A stretch of DNA of 10,862 nt from Patescibacteria group bacterium. Its GTDB lineage: Bacteria > Patescibacteriota > Patescibacteriia > UBA2591 > UBA6264. The translations under genes were made by a program, and so were the position numbers. This document shows, in pieces, positions 1 to 5,778 of this stretch; the first letter of the stretch is position 1; each line of letters starts with the position of its first letter. Where the stretch lies: the NCBI GenBank assembly GCA_018896315.1, contig JAHIMV010000052.1, positions 1 to 10,862 of the forward strand. Reading direction: 5' to 3'. The notes below the pieces were generated by a model. That model was not told the DNA's origin, did no database searches, and saw only the letters and a program-made list of their open reading frames with translations.

Positions 1-456
1 ATTCGTCACATTGGAGAACAAACCTCTTTTGATTTAGCTCAACATTTTGTTGAATTTAAAAAACTGGAACAAAACAGTATGGAGATTTTGATGAGTTTGC
101 CTGATTTAGGGCCAATTGCTAGTCAGAGTATTATTAATTGGTTTAGAGATGGAAATAATCAAAGATTTTTAAAAAGATTAGAAAAATCAGGAGTTAGGGT
201 TAAAAGATTTTTTCTATCAATAAAAAGCCAAGCCTTAAAAGGTAAAAGTTTTGTTATTACTGGTGTTTTAAAATCAATGTCACGAGAAAGGGCAAAAGAA
301 AAAATAAAAGCGTTAGGAGGTAAAACGCCAGTTCAAATTAGCAAGCAGACAGATTTTCTTGTTTCTGGACAAAATCCCGGATTAAAGTATGATAAGGCTA
401 AAGAGATGGGAGTTAAGATAATTAATGAACTTGAATTTTTAAAAATGTTAAAGTAA
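1..456 (+). CDS. ligA: NAD-dependent DNA ligase LigA, C-terminal part (5' end outside window)
   Basis: The frame is open from the first base, so the gene enters from the left and only about 151 C-terminal codons are present. NAD-dependent ligase seals nicks in duplex DNA during replication and repair. Two C-terminal domains can be read. A helix-hairpin-helix segment (around 79-145) contains L-P-D-L-G-P-I-A, the DNA-binding hairpin typical of LigA. A BRCT domain follows (about 235-450): G-K-S-F-V-I-T-G-V-L, then S-R-E-R-A-K-E-K-I-K-A-L-G-G-K, then T-D-F-L-V-x-G and K-Y-D-K-A-K-E-M-G-V-K-I-I, which matches the LigA BRCT pattern closely. The catalytic adenylation and OB domains lie upstream of the window. 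The internal ATG at 79 is not a real start, because LigA-like sequence (I-R-H-I-G-E-Q-T) continues upstream of it. The stop is 6 bp before gatC, so the two genes are probably co-transcribed. Confidence 0.95.
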   Translation: MRHIGEQTSFDLAQHFVEFKKLEQNSMEILMSLPDLGPIASQSIINWFRDGNNQRFLKRLEKSGVRVKRFFLSIKSQALKGKSFVITGVLKSMSRERAKEKIKALGGKTPVQISKQTDFLVSGQNPGLKYDKAKEMGVKIINELEFLKMLK

Positions 457-462
457 GAAAAA

Positions 463-759
463 ATGATTAACAAAGACCAGGTTAAACATATTGCCAAACT
501 GACCCGCTTAAAATTAACAGAAGAGAAGGTTAATAAATATCAAAAAGATTTGACAAAAATTTTACATTATGTTGGTCAATTACAAGAAATAGATACAAAA
601 AATATTCCTCCATGTTCAGGGGGAACAGATTTAAAAAACGTTTTTCGCGAGGATGAATCAGGAACAAGAATTTGGGAAGAGAGTCAAAAATTGGTAGACC
701 AGGCCCCATCAAAGCAAAAAGATTTAATTAAAACCAAAGGAGTTTTTATAGAAAGTTAA
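463..759 (+). CDS. gatC: Asp-tRNA(Asn)/Glu-tRNA(Gln) amidotransferase subunit C
   Basis: 98 residues, the normal GatC length. GatC is the small subunit of the GatCAB amidotransferase, wraps around GatA and stabilises the complex that converts Glu-tRNA(Gln) or Asp-tRNA(Asn) to Gln- or Asn-tRNA. The N-terminus I-N-K-D-Q-V-K-H-I-A-K-L-T-R-L-K-L-T-E-E is the classic GatC opening helix. The next helix, with Y-Q-K-D-L-T-K-I-L-H-Y-V-G-Q-L, also fits, as do the mid-region I-P-P-C-S-G and the following D-x-x-R-E-D-E-like segment. The gene starts 6 bp after the ligA stop with only a weak purine stretch upstream. gatA follows, but 244 bp later rather than adjacent, because of the minus-strand RNA described separately. 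Confidence 0.93.
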   Translation: MINKDQVKHIAKLTRLKLTEEKVNKYQKDLTKILHYVGQLQEIDTKNIPPCSGGTDLKNVFREDESGTRIWEESQKLVDQAPSKQKDLIKTKGVFIES

Positions 760-760
760 A

Positions 761-788
761 AACAAAAAATCTCGATAAAATCGAGATT
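761..788 (-). terminator. Intrinsic terminator of the minus-strand RNA
   Basis: Read on the minus strand, AATCTCGA (788-781) and TCGAGATT (775-768) form a perfect 8-bp stem with the 5-nt loop TTTTA. It is followed directly by a T-tract (TTTT, then G, then more T) that runs back into the gatC stop region. On the plus strand the hairpin is followed by CC, so it would not work there. The orientation therefore points to a minus-strand transcript coming from about 970. Confidence 0.75.
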
Positions 789-839
789 CCTTGGGAACCA
801 CACATAGTGCTGTTGTTCGGGTTTGTCAACCTATAATAA

Positions 840-867
840 ATTATAGGGAGTTGATACTTTTTGTCAA
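840..867 (-). promoter_or_regulatory. Consensus sigma-70-like promoter inside the RNA gene
   Basis: Minus-strand TTGACA (867-862) and TATAAT (845-840) are both perfect hexamers with a 16-bp spacer. Transcription would begin near 833 and give a short RNA of about 70 nt that ends at the same terminator (761-788). The TATAAT is also part of the perfect hairpin CCTATAAT/ATTATAGG, so it may be structural rather than a working promoter. Confidence 0.35.
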
Positions 868-973
868 TTATGGTCTGTGGATAACTTTTGGCCATGGACG
901 GTACGGGATTTGCACCCGTTGGCTCCTGGTTGACAAACCCGAACCAGCACTAGGCACCGCCCACGACGAAAAT

Positions 974-1001
974 ATTATATCAAAAATAGTTAAATAATCA
1001 A
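974..1001 (-). promoter_or_regulatory. Extended -10 promoter for the minus-strand RNA
   Basis: On the minus strand, TTGATT (1001-996) is followed after 16 bp by TATAAT (979-974). The -10 is preceded by the extended element, giving TGATATAAT. Transcription would start near 966-968, just before the long-stem RNA. The -35 box overlaps the region immediately before the gatA start codon at 1004, so RNA synthesis and gatA expression may interfere with each other (inference). Confidence 0.6.
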
Positions 1002-1003
1002 GT

Positions 1004-2458
1004 ATGAAACTAAATAAATTAACAATTACCCAAGCTCATCATAGATTAAAGAAAAAAGAATTTTCTGTTAAAGAATTAACAAAAGATTGTTTAAACGAAA
1101 TAAAAAAACAAGACAGTAAAATAAATGCTTTTATTACTGTTTTTGAAAAACAAGCGATTAAACAGGCTGAAGAAATTGATAAGCGCATTAGGGTTCAGGG
1201 CGTAGATAATTTGCTTACTGGTATTCCTTTGGGCATAAAAGATAATATTTTAATTAAAGATACAATTTGTACGGGTGGTTCTCAGATTTTAAAAAATTAT
1301 CAAGCTAGTTATGACGCAACAGTTATTAAAAAATTAAGACAACAAGGCGTTGTTTTCTTGGGAAAAACTAATTTAGATGAATTTGCCATGGGAAGTTCGA
1401 CTGAGAATTCTGGTTTTGGTCCAACAAAAAATCCTCATAATTTAGAACACGTCCCGGGTGGATCTTCAGGGGGTTCAGCTGCCGCTCTGGCTGGCCAAAT
1501 GTGTTTAGGGGCTCTAGGATCTGACACAGGTGGATCTATTCGCCAGCCAGCTAGTTTTTGCGGCATTGTTGGAATTAAACCAAGTTATGGACGAGTTTCC
1601 CGTTATGGATTAATGGCCATGGCTTCTTCCCTGGATCAAATTGGTTCTTTGGGTTCTTGTGTTGATGACGCGGCTATTTTATTACAGGCAATTGAAGGCA
1701 AAGATAGTTTAGATTCAACAAGCAAACAATCAGATTATCCCATTAAAATCCCAGAATTAAAAAGTTTAAAGAATTTTAAAATAGGTTTACCTAAAGAATA
1801 TTTTATTCAAGGACTTGATTTAGAAATAAAAGAATTAATTGATAAAGTAATTAAAAAATTACAAGGTCAGGGAGTGGAATTTGTTGAGGTAAGTCTACCC
1901 AATACAAAACACGCTTTGGCCTGTTATTATATTATTATGCCGGCAGAGGTTTCTGCCAATTTGGCCCGTTATGATGGGATTAAATATGGCCTTTCATCAG
2001 CTCAAGGAAAAGACCTTTTAGATGTTTATTTAAATTCTCGTAGTCAAGGATTTGGCGAGGAGGCTCAAAGACGGATTATGTTGGGAGCCTACACTTTATC
2101 AGCCGGCTATTATGATGCTTATTATCTACAAGCCCAAAAAGTAAGGACCTTGATTAAACAAGATTTTGAAAGAGTTTGGCAGCAAAACATTGATTGCTTG
2201 TTAACTCCAACCACACCAACACCAGCTTGGAAAATAGGGGAAAAAATTAATGATCCCTTAAGTATGTATTTAGCTGATGTTTATACTGTTTCGGTTAATT
2301 TAGCTGGTTTGCCGGGTATTTCTTTACCGGCCGGCAAGGTAAATGATTTACCAGTCGGCTGTCAATTAATTGGTAATCATTTTCAGGAAAACAAGATTTT
2401 ACAAGTGGCTAAAACAATTGAGAAAGCGGTTTTTGTCGGCCTAACTAAGAATGGCTAA
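1004..2458 (+). CDS. gatA: Asp-tRNA(Asn)/Glu-tRNA(Gln) amidotransferase subunit A
   Basis: 484 residues, full GatA length. GatA is the amidase subunit. It releases ammonia from glutamine, and the ammonia is channelled to GatB to amidate mischarged tRNA. The amidase-signature Ser-cisSer-Lys triad is intact: K79 in G-I-K-D-N, S154 in P-G-G-S-S-G-G-S, and S178 in G-S-D-T-G-G-S-I-R-Q-P. These are the residue numbers I recall for Staphylococcus GatA. Other family blocks are present: L-G-K-T-N-L-D-E-F-A-M-G-S-S-T-E-N-S, then G-R-V-S-R-Y-G-L, and near the C-terminus N-L-A-G-L-P-G-I-S-L-P-A-G with P-V-G-x-Q-L-I-G. The ATG at 1004 gives the usual N-terminus L-x-x-L-T-I-x-Q-A-H. No Shine-Dalgarno site is visible. 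The last codons contain a 15-bp word that recurs at 2530-2544. gatB is not in the window. Confidence 0.97.
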   Translation: MKLNKLTITQAHHRLKKKEFSVKELTKDCLNEIKKQDSKINAFITVFEKQAIKQAEEIDKRIRVQGVDNLLTGIPLGIKDNILIKDTICTGGSQILKNYQASYDATVIKKLRQQGVVFLGKTNLDEFAMGSSTENSGFGPTKNPHNLEHVPGGSSGGSAAALAGQMCLGALGSDTGGSIRQPASFCGIVGIKPSYGRVSRYGLMAMASSLDQIGSLGSCVDDAAILLQAIEGKDSLDSTSKQSDYPIKIPELKSLKNFKIGLPKEYFIQGLDLEIKELIDKVIKKLQGQGVEFVEVSLPNTKHALACYYIIMPAEVSANLARYDGIKYGLSSAQGKDLLDVYLNSRSQGFGEEAQRRIMLGAYTLSAGYYDAYYLQAQKVRTLIKQDFERVWQQNIDCLLTPTTPTPAWKIGEKINDPLSMYLADVYTVSVNLAGLPGISLPAGKVNDLPVGCQLIGNHFQENKILQVAKTIEKAVFVGLTKNG

Positions 2459-2544
2459 AAATCGCTTAAATTATACAAAAAAAGATAATATTAAATTATT
2501 TAGTAGTTAAAAAAAGTAAAAATATTGAATTTTGTCGGCCTAAC
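2431..2544 (+). repeat. 15-bp direct repeat at the gatA end and before the Fic gene
   Basis: TTTTGTCGGCCTAAC occurs at 2431-2445, inside the last codons of gatA (F-V-G-L-T), and again at 2530-2544, just before the Fic-related reading frame, where the same residues would be read. The copies are 99 bp apart and separated by AT-rich non-coding sequence. This looks like a duplication scar at the edge of an inserted or rearranged segment. The rest of 2459-2551 holds no recognisable gene or terminator. Confidence 0.7.
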
Positions 2545-2551
2545 GATTTTT

Positions 2552-3576
2552 ATGAAATATATTAAAGAAAAATTAGTCAAAAATAGAAAATATTATTATT
2601 TTAATTATACCCTTTCTCAGGTTTTAAATAAAAAAAAGATTTATTTGTCTAAATATATTGGCGTAGAAACTCCTAACAATATTAAGGAGTTAATGTTAGA
2701 TTTTTTAGAATGTTGCTCAAATTTCATTAAAACGAATTAATCGGTCAATTAAAAATTATTTTCCTCCAAAAACCATTACTTAATATTGAAGAAAATCGTT
2801 TTTGGTATACGTGTTTATTTCATAAAATTTTTAATAAAGAGTTTAAATTATTTAGAACCTTATTTTATATATTGTTTGTTTTAAATTCTAATCGGGCTGA
2901 AGGTTCAAGGGTTGTTAGACCTGATATAGAAAAGATTTTACAAAAAAGAAAAGTTAAACCAAAGACTAATATAGACAAAGAAATTATTAATTCTGTTGAA
3001 GCTATAAATTTTGCTTTTTCAAAAAAAATGAAATGGAATATCAAGTCAATTAAAACAATTCATTATAAACTTTTTCATAATATAGCTCCAAATACTGCGG
3101 GGCAATATAAAACAGAGTCAAATATTGCAGGAGACAATATTGGCGGGGGAATTGTTTCAACAACATTACCTAAAGATGTCCCTAAAGAAATGAGGAATTT
3201 AATAAACTGGATTAATCAAGAAAGAAAAAAGAAAATATATCCTCCTATTTTAGCTCTGGAATTTCACTGGCGTTTTGAAGCAATTCATCCTTTTCAGGAC
3301 GGCAATGGAAGAGTGGGTAGAATTTTATTAAATGCTTTATTAGTGGAAAGTAGTTTTATGCCAGTAATATTTTTTAGTAAAAATCATCAATCTTATTGTT
3401 CAGCAATTTCTAAAGCTCGAACTGGTTACAGTAAAAAATTAGCTCAGCATTTTGTTGAACATTTAAAAAAGACAAAGATAAATATAGAAAAATACGAAAA
3501 AGAAAAAGTAATTAAAATAGCTTCTCCTCAAACTGAAGAATGGGAAAAGGCCAGAGTAAATACAAAAATATATTAA
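2552..3576 (+). pseudogene. Fic-family AMPylase (Fido) gene, apparently split by a frameshift
   Basis: The 3' part, open in one frame from 2731 to 3576, is a clear Fic protein. The Fic motif H-P-F-Q-D-G-N-G-R-V-G-R lies at 3286-3321. An N-terminal inhibitory motif S-N-R-A-E-G at 2887-2904 fits the (S/T)xxxE(G/N) rule of self-inhibited Fic enzymes, which transfer AMP from ATP to target proteins. The first in-frame start for this part would be the TTG at 2872, too close to the inhibitory motif to leave a complete N-terminal domain. The preceding frame (ATG 2552 to stop 2738-2740) encodes K-Y-I-K-E-K-L-V-K-N-R-K-Y-Y-Y and Y-L-S-K-Y-I-G, which resembles the leader region of Patescibacterial Fic proteins. 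The downstream frame then continues with N-E-L-I-G-Q-L-K-I-I-F-L. One -1 shift near 2728-2740 would join them into about 340 residues. A sequencing error, a real inactivating mutation, or a shortened TTG-initiated protein are all possible. The catalytic part itself is intact. Confidence 0.7.
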
Positions 3577-3583
3577 GGAGGAG

Positions 3584-3612
3584 TTGACAAAAATTAATAA
3601 TTTAGCTATATT
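3584..3612 (+). promoter_or_regulatory. Sigma-70-type promoter for the thioredoxin-like gene
   Basis: TTGACA (3584-3589) is a perfect -35 hexamer. It is followed after exactly 17 bp by TATATT (3607-3612), one mismatch from the -10 consensus. Transcription would start near 3619, giving a leader of about 25 nt without an evident Shine-Dalgarno site before the ATG at 3644. It probably serves the thioredoxin-like gene and perhaps the endonuclease and lgt behind it. Confidence 0.7.
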
Positions 3613-3643
3613 AAATTAACTTTAATCAATTAACTTATTTCTT

Positions 3644-4651
3644 ATGAAAAAAACAGGTTTAACTCTTTGGAAAGCAATTACCAGTGTTTTACTGGTCATT
3701 TTAATTGCTTCAGTCTTGACCAATGGATTTGGTCTAAAACAAGTTTTATTTAAAGTTCCTTCAGAGGAATTAGGCAATAAAACAATAGAATTTATTAATA
3801 AAAATCTTCTTCAACCAGGGACAACTGCTTCTTTGGGTGAAGCAGATTGTAAAGAAAGGTCTGGCCTTTGTAAATTAACAGTTAGTATTGGTGATAATAG
3901 TTTTGATTCTTATATTTCAAGCGACGGAGAACTTTTATTTCCAGAAGCAATTGAAATGGAAAAAGTACAAGAGACAAATAATCAAGCGGCAGCAGGTCAA
4001 CAGGCAAATCAACAAGCTTCTTTAGAAAGCATTCCTCAACAAGAAATCCCTCAGGTGCGACTATTTGCAATGACGTTTTGTCCGTTTGGCTTGCAAGCCC
4101 AAAAAGCTTTATTGCCCGCTTTTGAATTATTAAAAGATCAAGCAGATATAAAAATCCATTTTGTCAATTATATTATGCATGACAAACAAGAAATTGATGA
4201 AAATTTAAAGCAATATTGTATTCAAGAACAGCAACCAGAAAAACTTATACCATATCTTAATTGTTTTGTTGAAGCCGGGGATTCTGAAAAATGTTTAACT
4301 CAGGTCAATGTTAATAAATCAAGCTTAAATACTTGTGTAAGTCAAACAGATAAAGAGTATGGAGTTTCTGCTGATTATGAAGATAAAGAATCTTGGCTTA
4401 GCGGATTATATCCTCTCTTTAAAATTGACGATGAACTGAACAAGCAATACGGAGTAGGAGGTTCACCAACATTAGTTATTAACGATCAAGTTGTTTCTCC
4501 AAACAGAACTCCTGAGGATTATAAACAAGCAATTTGCATGGGCTTTAAAAAAATGCCTGAGGAGTGTTTTGAAACCCTTTCTAGTAAAATTCCAGCACCG
4601 GGTTTTGGTGAAGGAGAGGCAGGCTCTTCAACAGGAGCAAAGTGTGAGTAA
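3644..4651 (+). CDS. Membrane-anchored DsbA/thioredoxin-fold protein with a single-Cys CPFG active site
   Basis: 335 residues. A short basic N-terminus (K-K-T-G-L-T-L-W-K) precedes one hydrophobic segment at about 11-28, a signal anchor that would place the rest outside the cytoplasm. Residues about 33-105 form a small domain containing C69 and C76. A Q/A-rich linker (about 110-135) follows. The thioredoxin-like domain begins at V-R-L-F-A-M-T-F-C-P-F-G (C146), and the cis-proline loop is G-V-G-G-S-P-T-L-V-I (P275). The position that is the second cysteine of a CxxC motif is glycine, so a classical dithiol oxidase mechanism is not available. Eight other cysteines lie outside the CPFG motif and the C-terminal tail, several in the helical insertion (192, 207, 217, 231). 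Likely role: thiol/disulfide handling or thiol binding for exported proteins; substrate unknown. It has its own strong promoter and is followed after 20 bp by the LAGLIDADG gene. Confidence 0.8.
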   Translation: MKKTGLTLWKAITSVLLVILIASVLTNGFGLKQVLFKVPSEELGNKTIEFINKNLLQPGTTASLGEADCKERSGLCKLTVSIGDNSFDSYISSDGELLFPEAIEMEKVQETNNQAAAGQQANQQASLESIPQQEIPQVRLFAMTFCPFGLQAQKALLPAFELLKDQADIKIHFVNYIMHDKQEIDENLKQYCIQEQQPEKLIPYLNCFVEAGDSEKCLTQVNVNKSSLNTCVSQTDKEYGVSADYEDKESWLSGLYPLFKIDDELNKQYGVGGSPTLVINDQVVSPNRTPEDYKQAICMGFKKMPEECFETLSSKIPAPGFGEGEAGSSTGAKCE

Positions 4652-4671
4652 GTTTAGGATAAGTTTAGAAC

Positions 4672-5754
4672 ATGAAACTTGATATCAACTATAAGAATTT
4701 TGTGGCCGAGTATGGCGAGCAATTTAAAATTGCTTTATTGTATCCAAGAGTCGTAGAATTAAAAAGGAAGAAAATAGGCTTTAAGGAGGCCCAGAGATTG
4801 TTGAAAAATCGAGTTCCTATATCTACTTTATACTTTTGGTGGTCTAACCGAGCAACATCCTTGCCATATAAAGATTTTTTAAAAATCAAGAGAAAATTTT
4901 TTCCTAAAGACATCAAGTGTCTGGCAAGCCTTGTTGGTCATATCCTCGGTGATGGCGGAATCGGACAGAATAAGATGCTTCATTATTGCAACACAGAAGT
5001 ATTTTTAATAGAAGAATTCCAAAAATTAATGAAGGCTATATTTGATGCAAGAGTGAAGATTTATCGAGATAAATCTGGATCAATGCATTTACGCTATGGG
5101 CGTAAATTTTCTCGAGCTTTATTGTGTCTTTTTGGGGGATTTGCCAATGAGAAGACTAAAAAAATTACACCTCAAATTAGGAAAATGCCAATATGGTGGA
5201 AAGCTAGATTGCTGCAAGCGCTATATGACGATGACGGTTCTGTGCCGAAATCGCGATATTATAAAGTTGTTGCTTTAAAGCAGAAAAACAAAAATATAAT
5301 TTTATGGGTACAAAAGACGATGAAAGAATTGGGTATAAATTCTAGACTAATTCAAGACGGAGATAACTGGCACTTGAGAATTACAGGTTATATGGATTTA
5401 ATCAGATTTAGAGATAAAATAAATTTTTCCAAGGGTTACAGAAAGCAAACTCAGCTTGCCACCATGATTGATGGTATAAAATCCCCACATTGGAAAACAA
5501 AAAATAAGATTATTGAATTATTAAAACAAGAGCCAAAGACAAGGAGAAAAATAGCTGCTATTCTTAAAATGAATCAGGGAGTTATATATGGGCATTTACA
5601 TGGCTGGAAGCGAATAAAAAGAAAGAGTAATTTTGGGCTTATAGGTTCAGGATTTGTAAAAGTTCAAAAAGTTGGAAGAATTAATCTTTATCGACTGAAT
5701 AAAGCTTTTAGAAGTAACAGAAAATTTTTTAAGACATTTCAAGGGGTTACTTAA
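4672..5754 (+). CDS. Free-standing LAGLIDADG-family endonuclease with C-terminal winged-helix-like region
   Basis: 360 residues. Two LAGLIDADG-type motifs are visible: L-V-G-H-I-L-G-D-G-G-I (about 87-97) and L-L-Q-A-L-Y-D-D-D-G-S-V (about 180-191). They are about 95 residues apart, as in single-chain enzymes that pair both motifs in one active site. The acidic residues at the motif ends (D94; D187-D189) would be the metal ligands. The N-terminal 80 residues include a possible helix-turn-helix (G-F-K-E-A-Q-R-L-L-K...I-S-T-L-Y-F-W-W). Residues about 275-345 look like a winged helix (I-I-E-L-L-K-Q-E-P-K-T-R-R-K-I-A-A-I-L-K, then a turn and I-N-L-Y-R-L-N). The gene is not inside an intein or a recognisable intron: the thioredoxin-like gene upstream ends normally and lgt starts normally. 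It could be an intergenic homing endonuclease or a domesticated DNA-binding regulator. AGGAT at 4656-4660 may act as a weak ribosome-binding site. Confidence 0.85.
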   Translation: MKLDINYKNFVAEYGEQFKIALLYPRVVELKRKKIGFKEAQRLLKNRVPISTLYFWWSNRATSLPYKDFLKIKRKFFPKDIKCLASLVGHILGDGGIGQNKMLHYCNTEVFLIEEFQKLMKAIFDARVKIYRDKSGSMHLRYGRKFSRALLCLFGGFANEKTKKITPQIRKMPIWWKARLLQALYDDDGSVPKSRYYKVVALKQKNKNIILWVQKTMKELGINSRLIQDGDNWHLRITGYMDLIRFRDKINFSKGYRKQTQLATMIDGIKSPHWKTKNKIIELLKQEPKTRRKIAAILKMNQGVIYGHLHGWKRIKRKSNFGLIGSGFVKVQKVGRINLYRLNKAFRSNRKFFKTFQGVT

Positions 5755-5778
5755 TAGCTTTAAGTATCAACAAATATC

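Larger units (their letters stand above)
761..968 (-). ncRNA. Unidentified structured RNA between gatC and gatA
   Basis: A transcript of about 200 nt is predicted on the minus strand from an extended -10 promoter (974-1001) to the terminator at 761-788. Its ends pair in a long stem: 927-951 on the 5' side (TAGTGCTG then GTTCGGGTTTGTCAACC) with 805-831 on the 3' side, about 25 bp with one 2-nt bulge. Inside lies a branched region of about 95 nt. It has an ACGGG/CCCGT hairpin whose 7-nt loop TGCAAAT fits the T-loop pattern (UGNAA), an ATGG/CCAT arm, a TTGA/TCAA arm, and the perfect hairpin CCTATAAT/ATTATAGG. I see no SRP signature (GGAA tetraloop with AGCAG), no RNase P conserved regions and no tmRNA features. 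A 6S-type RNA or a riboswitch-derived RNA (the T-loop arm resembles the cobalamin P4 region) cannot be excluded. The 5' and 3' ends are approximate. Confidence 0.6.

Noticed and set aside
876..884. Perfect DnaA-box word (TTATCCACA on the minus strand)
   Set aside because: Only one box was noticed, it lies inside the structured RNA, and no dnaA or dnaN gene or AT-rich unwinding element is nearby. Chance is the simplest explanation.
898..924. tRNA T-arm-like hairpin suggesting a minus-strand tRNA
   Set aside because: No acceptor stem, D-arm or anticodon arm with proper spacing could be placed around it.
791..997. 68-codon plus-strand reading frame over the RNA gene
   Set aside because: Its codons follow the two arms of the long inverted repeat, it has no recognisable protein features, and the promoter and terminator in this region are on the other strand.
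4652..4671. Group I intron or intein context for the LAGLIDADG gene
   Set aside because: The upstream gene ends with a normal stop and the downstream lgt is complete. Only 20 and 24 bp flank the endonuclease gene, leaving no room for an intron core.
4491..4682. 63-codon frame overlapping the end of the thioredoxin-like gene
   Set aside because: Out-of-frame shadow with no family features; it overlaps two confident genes.
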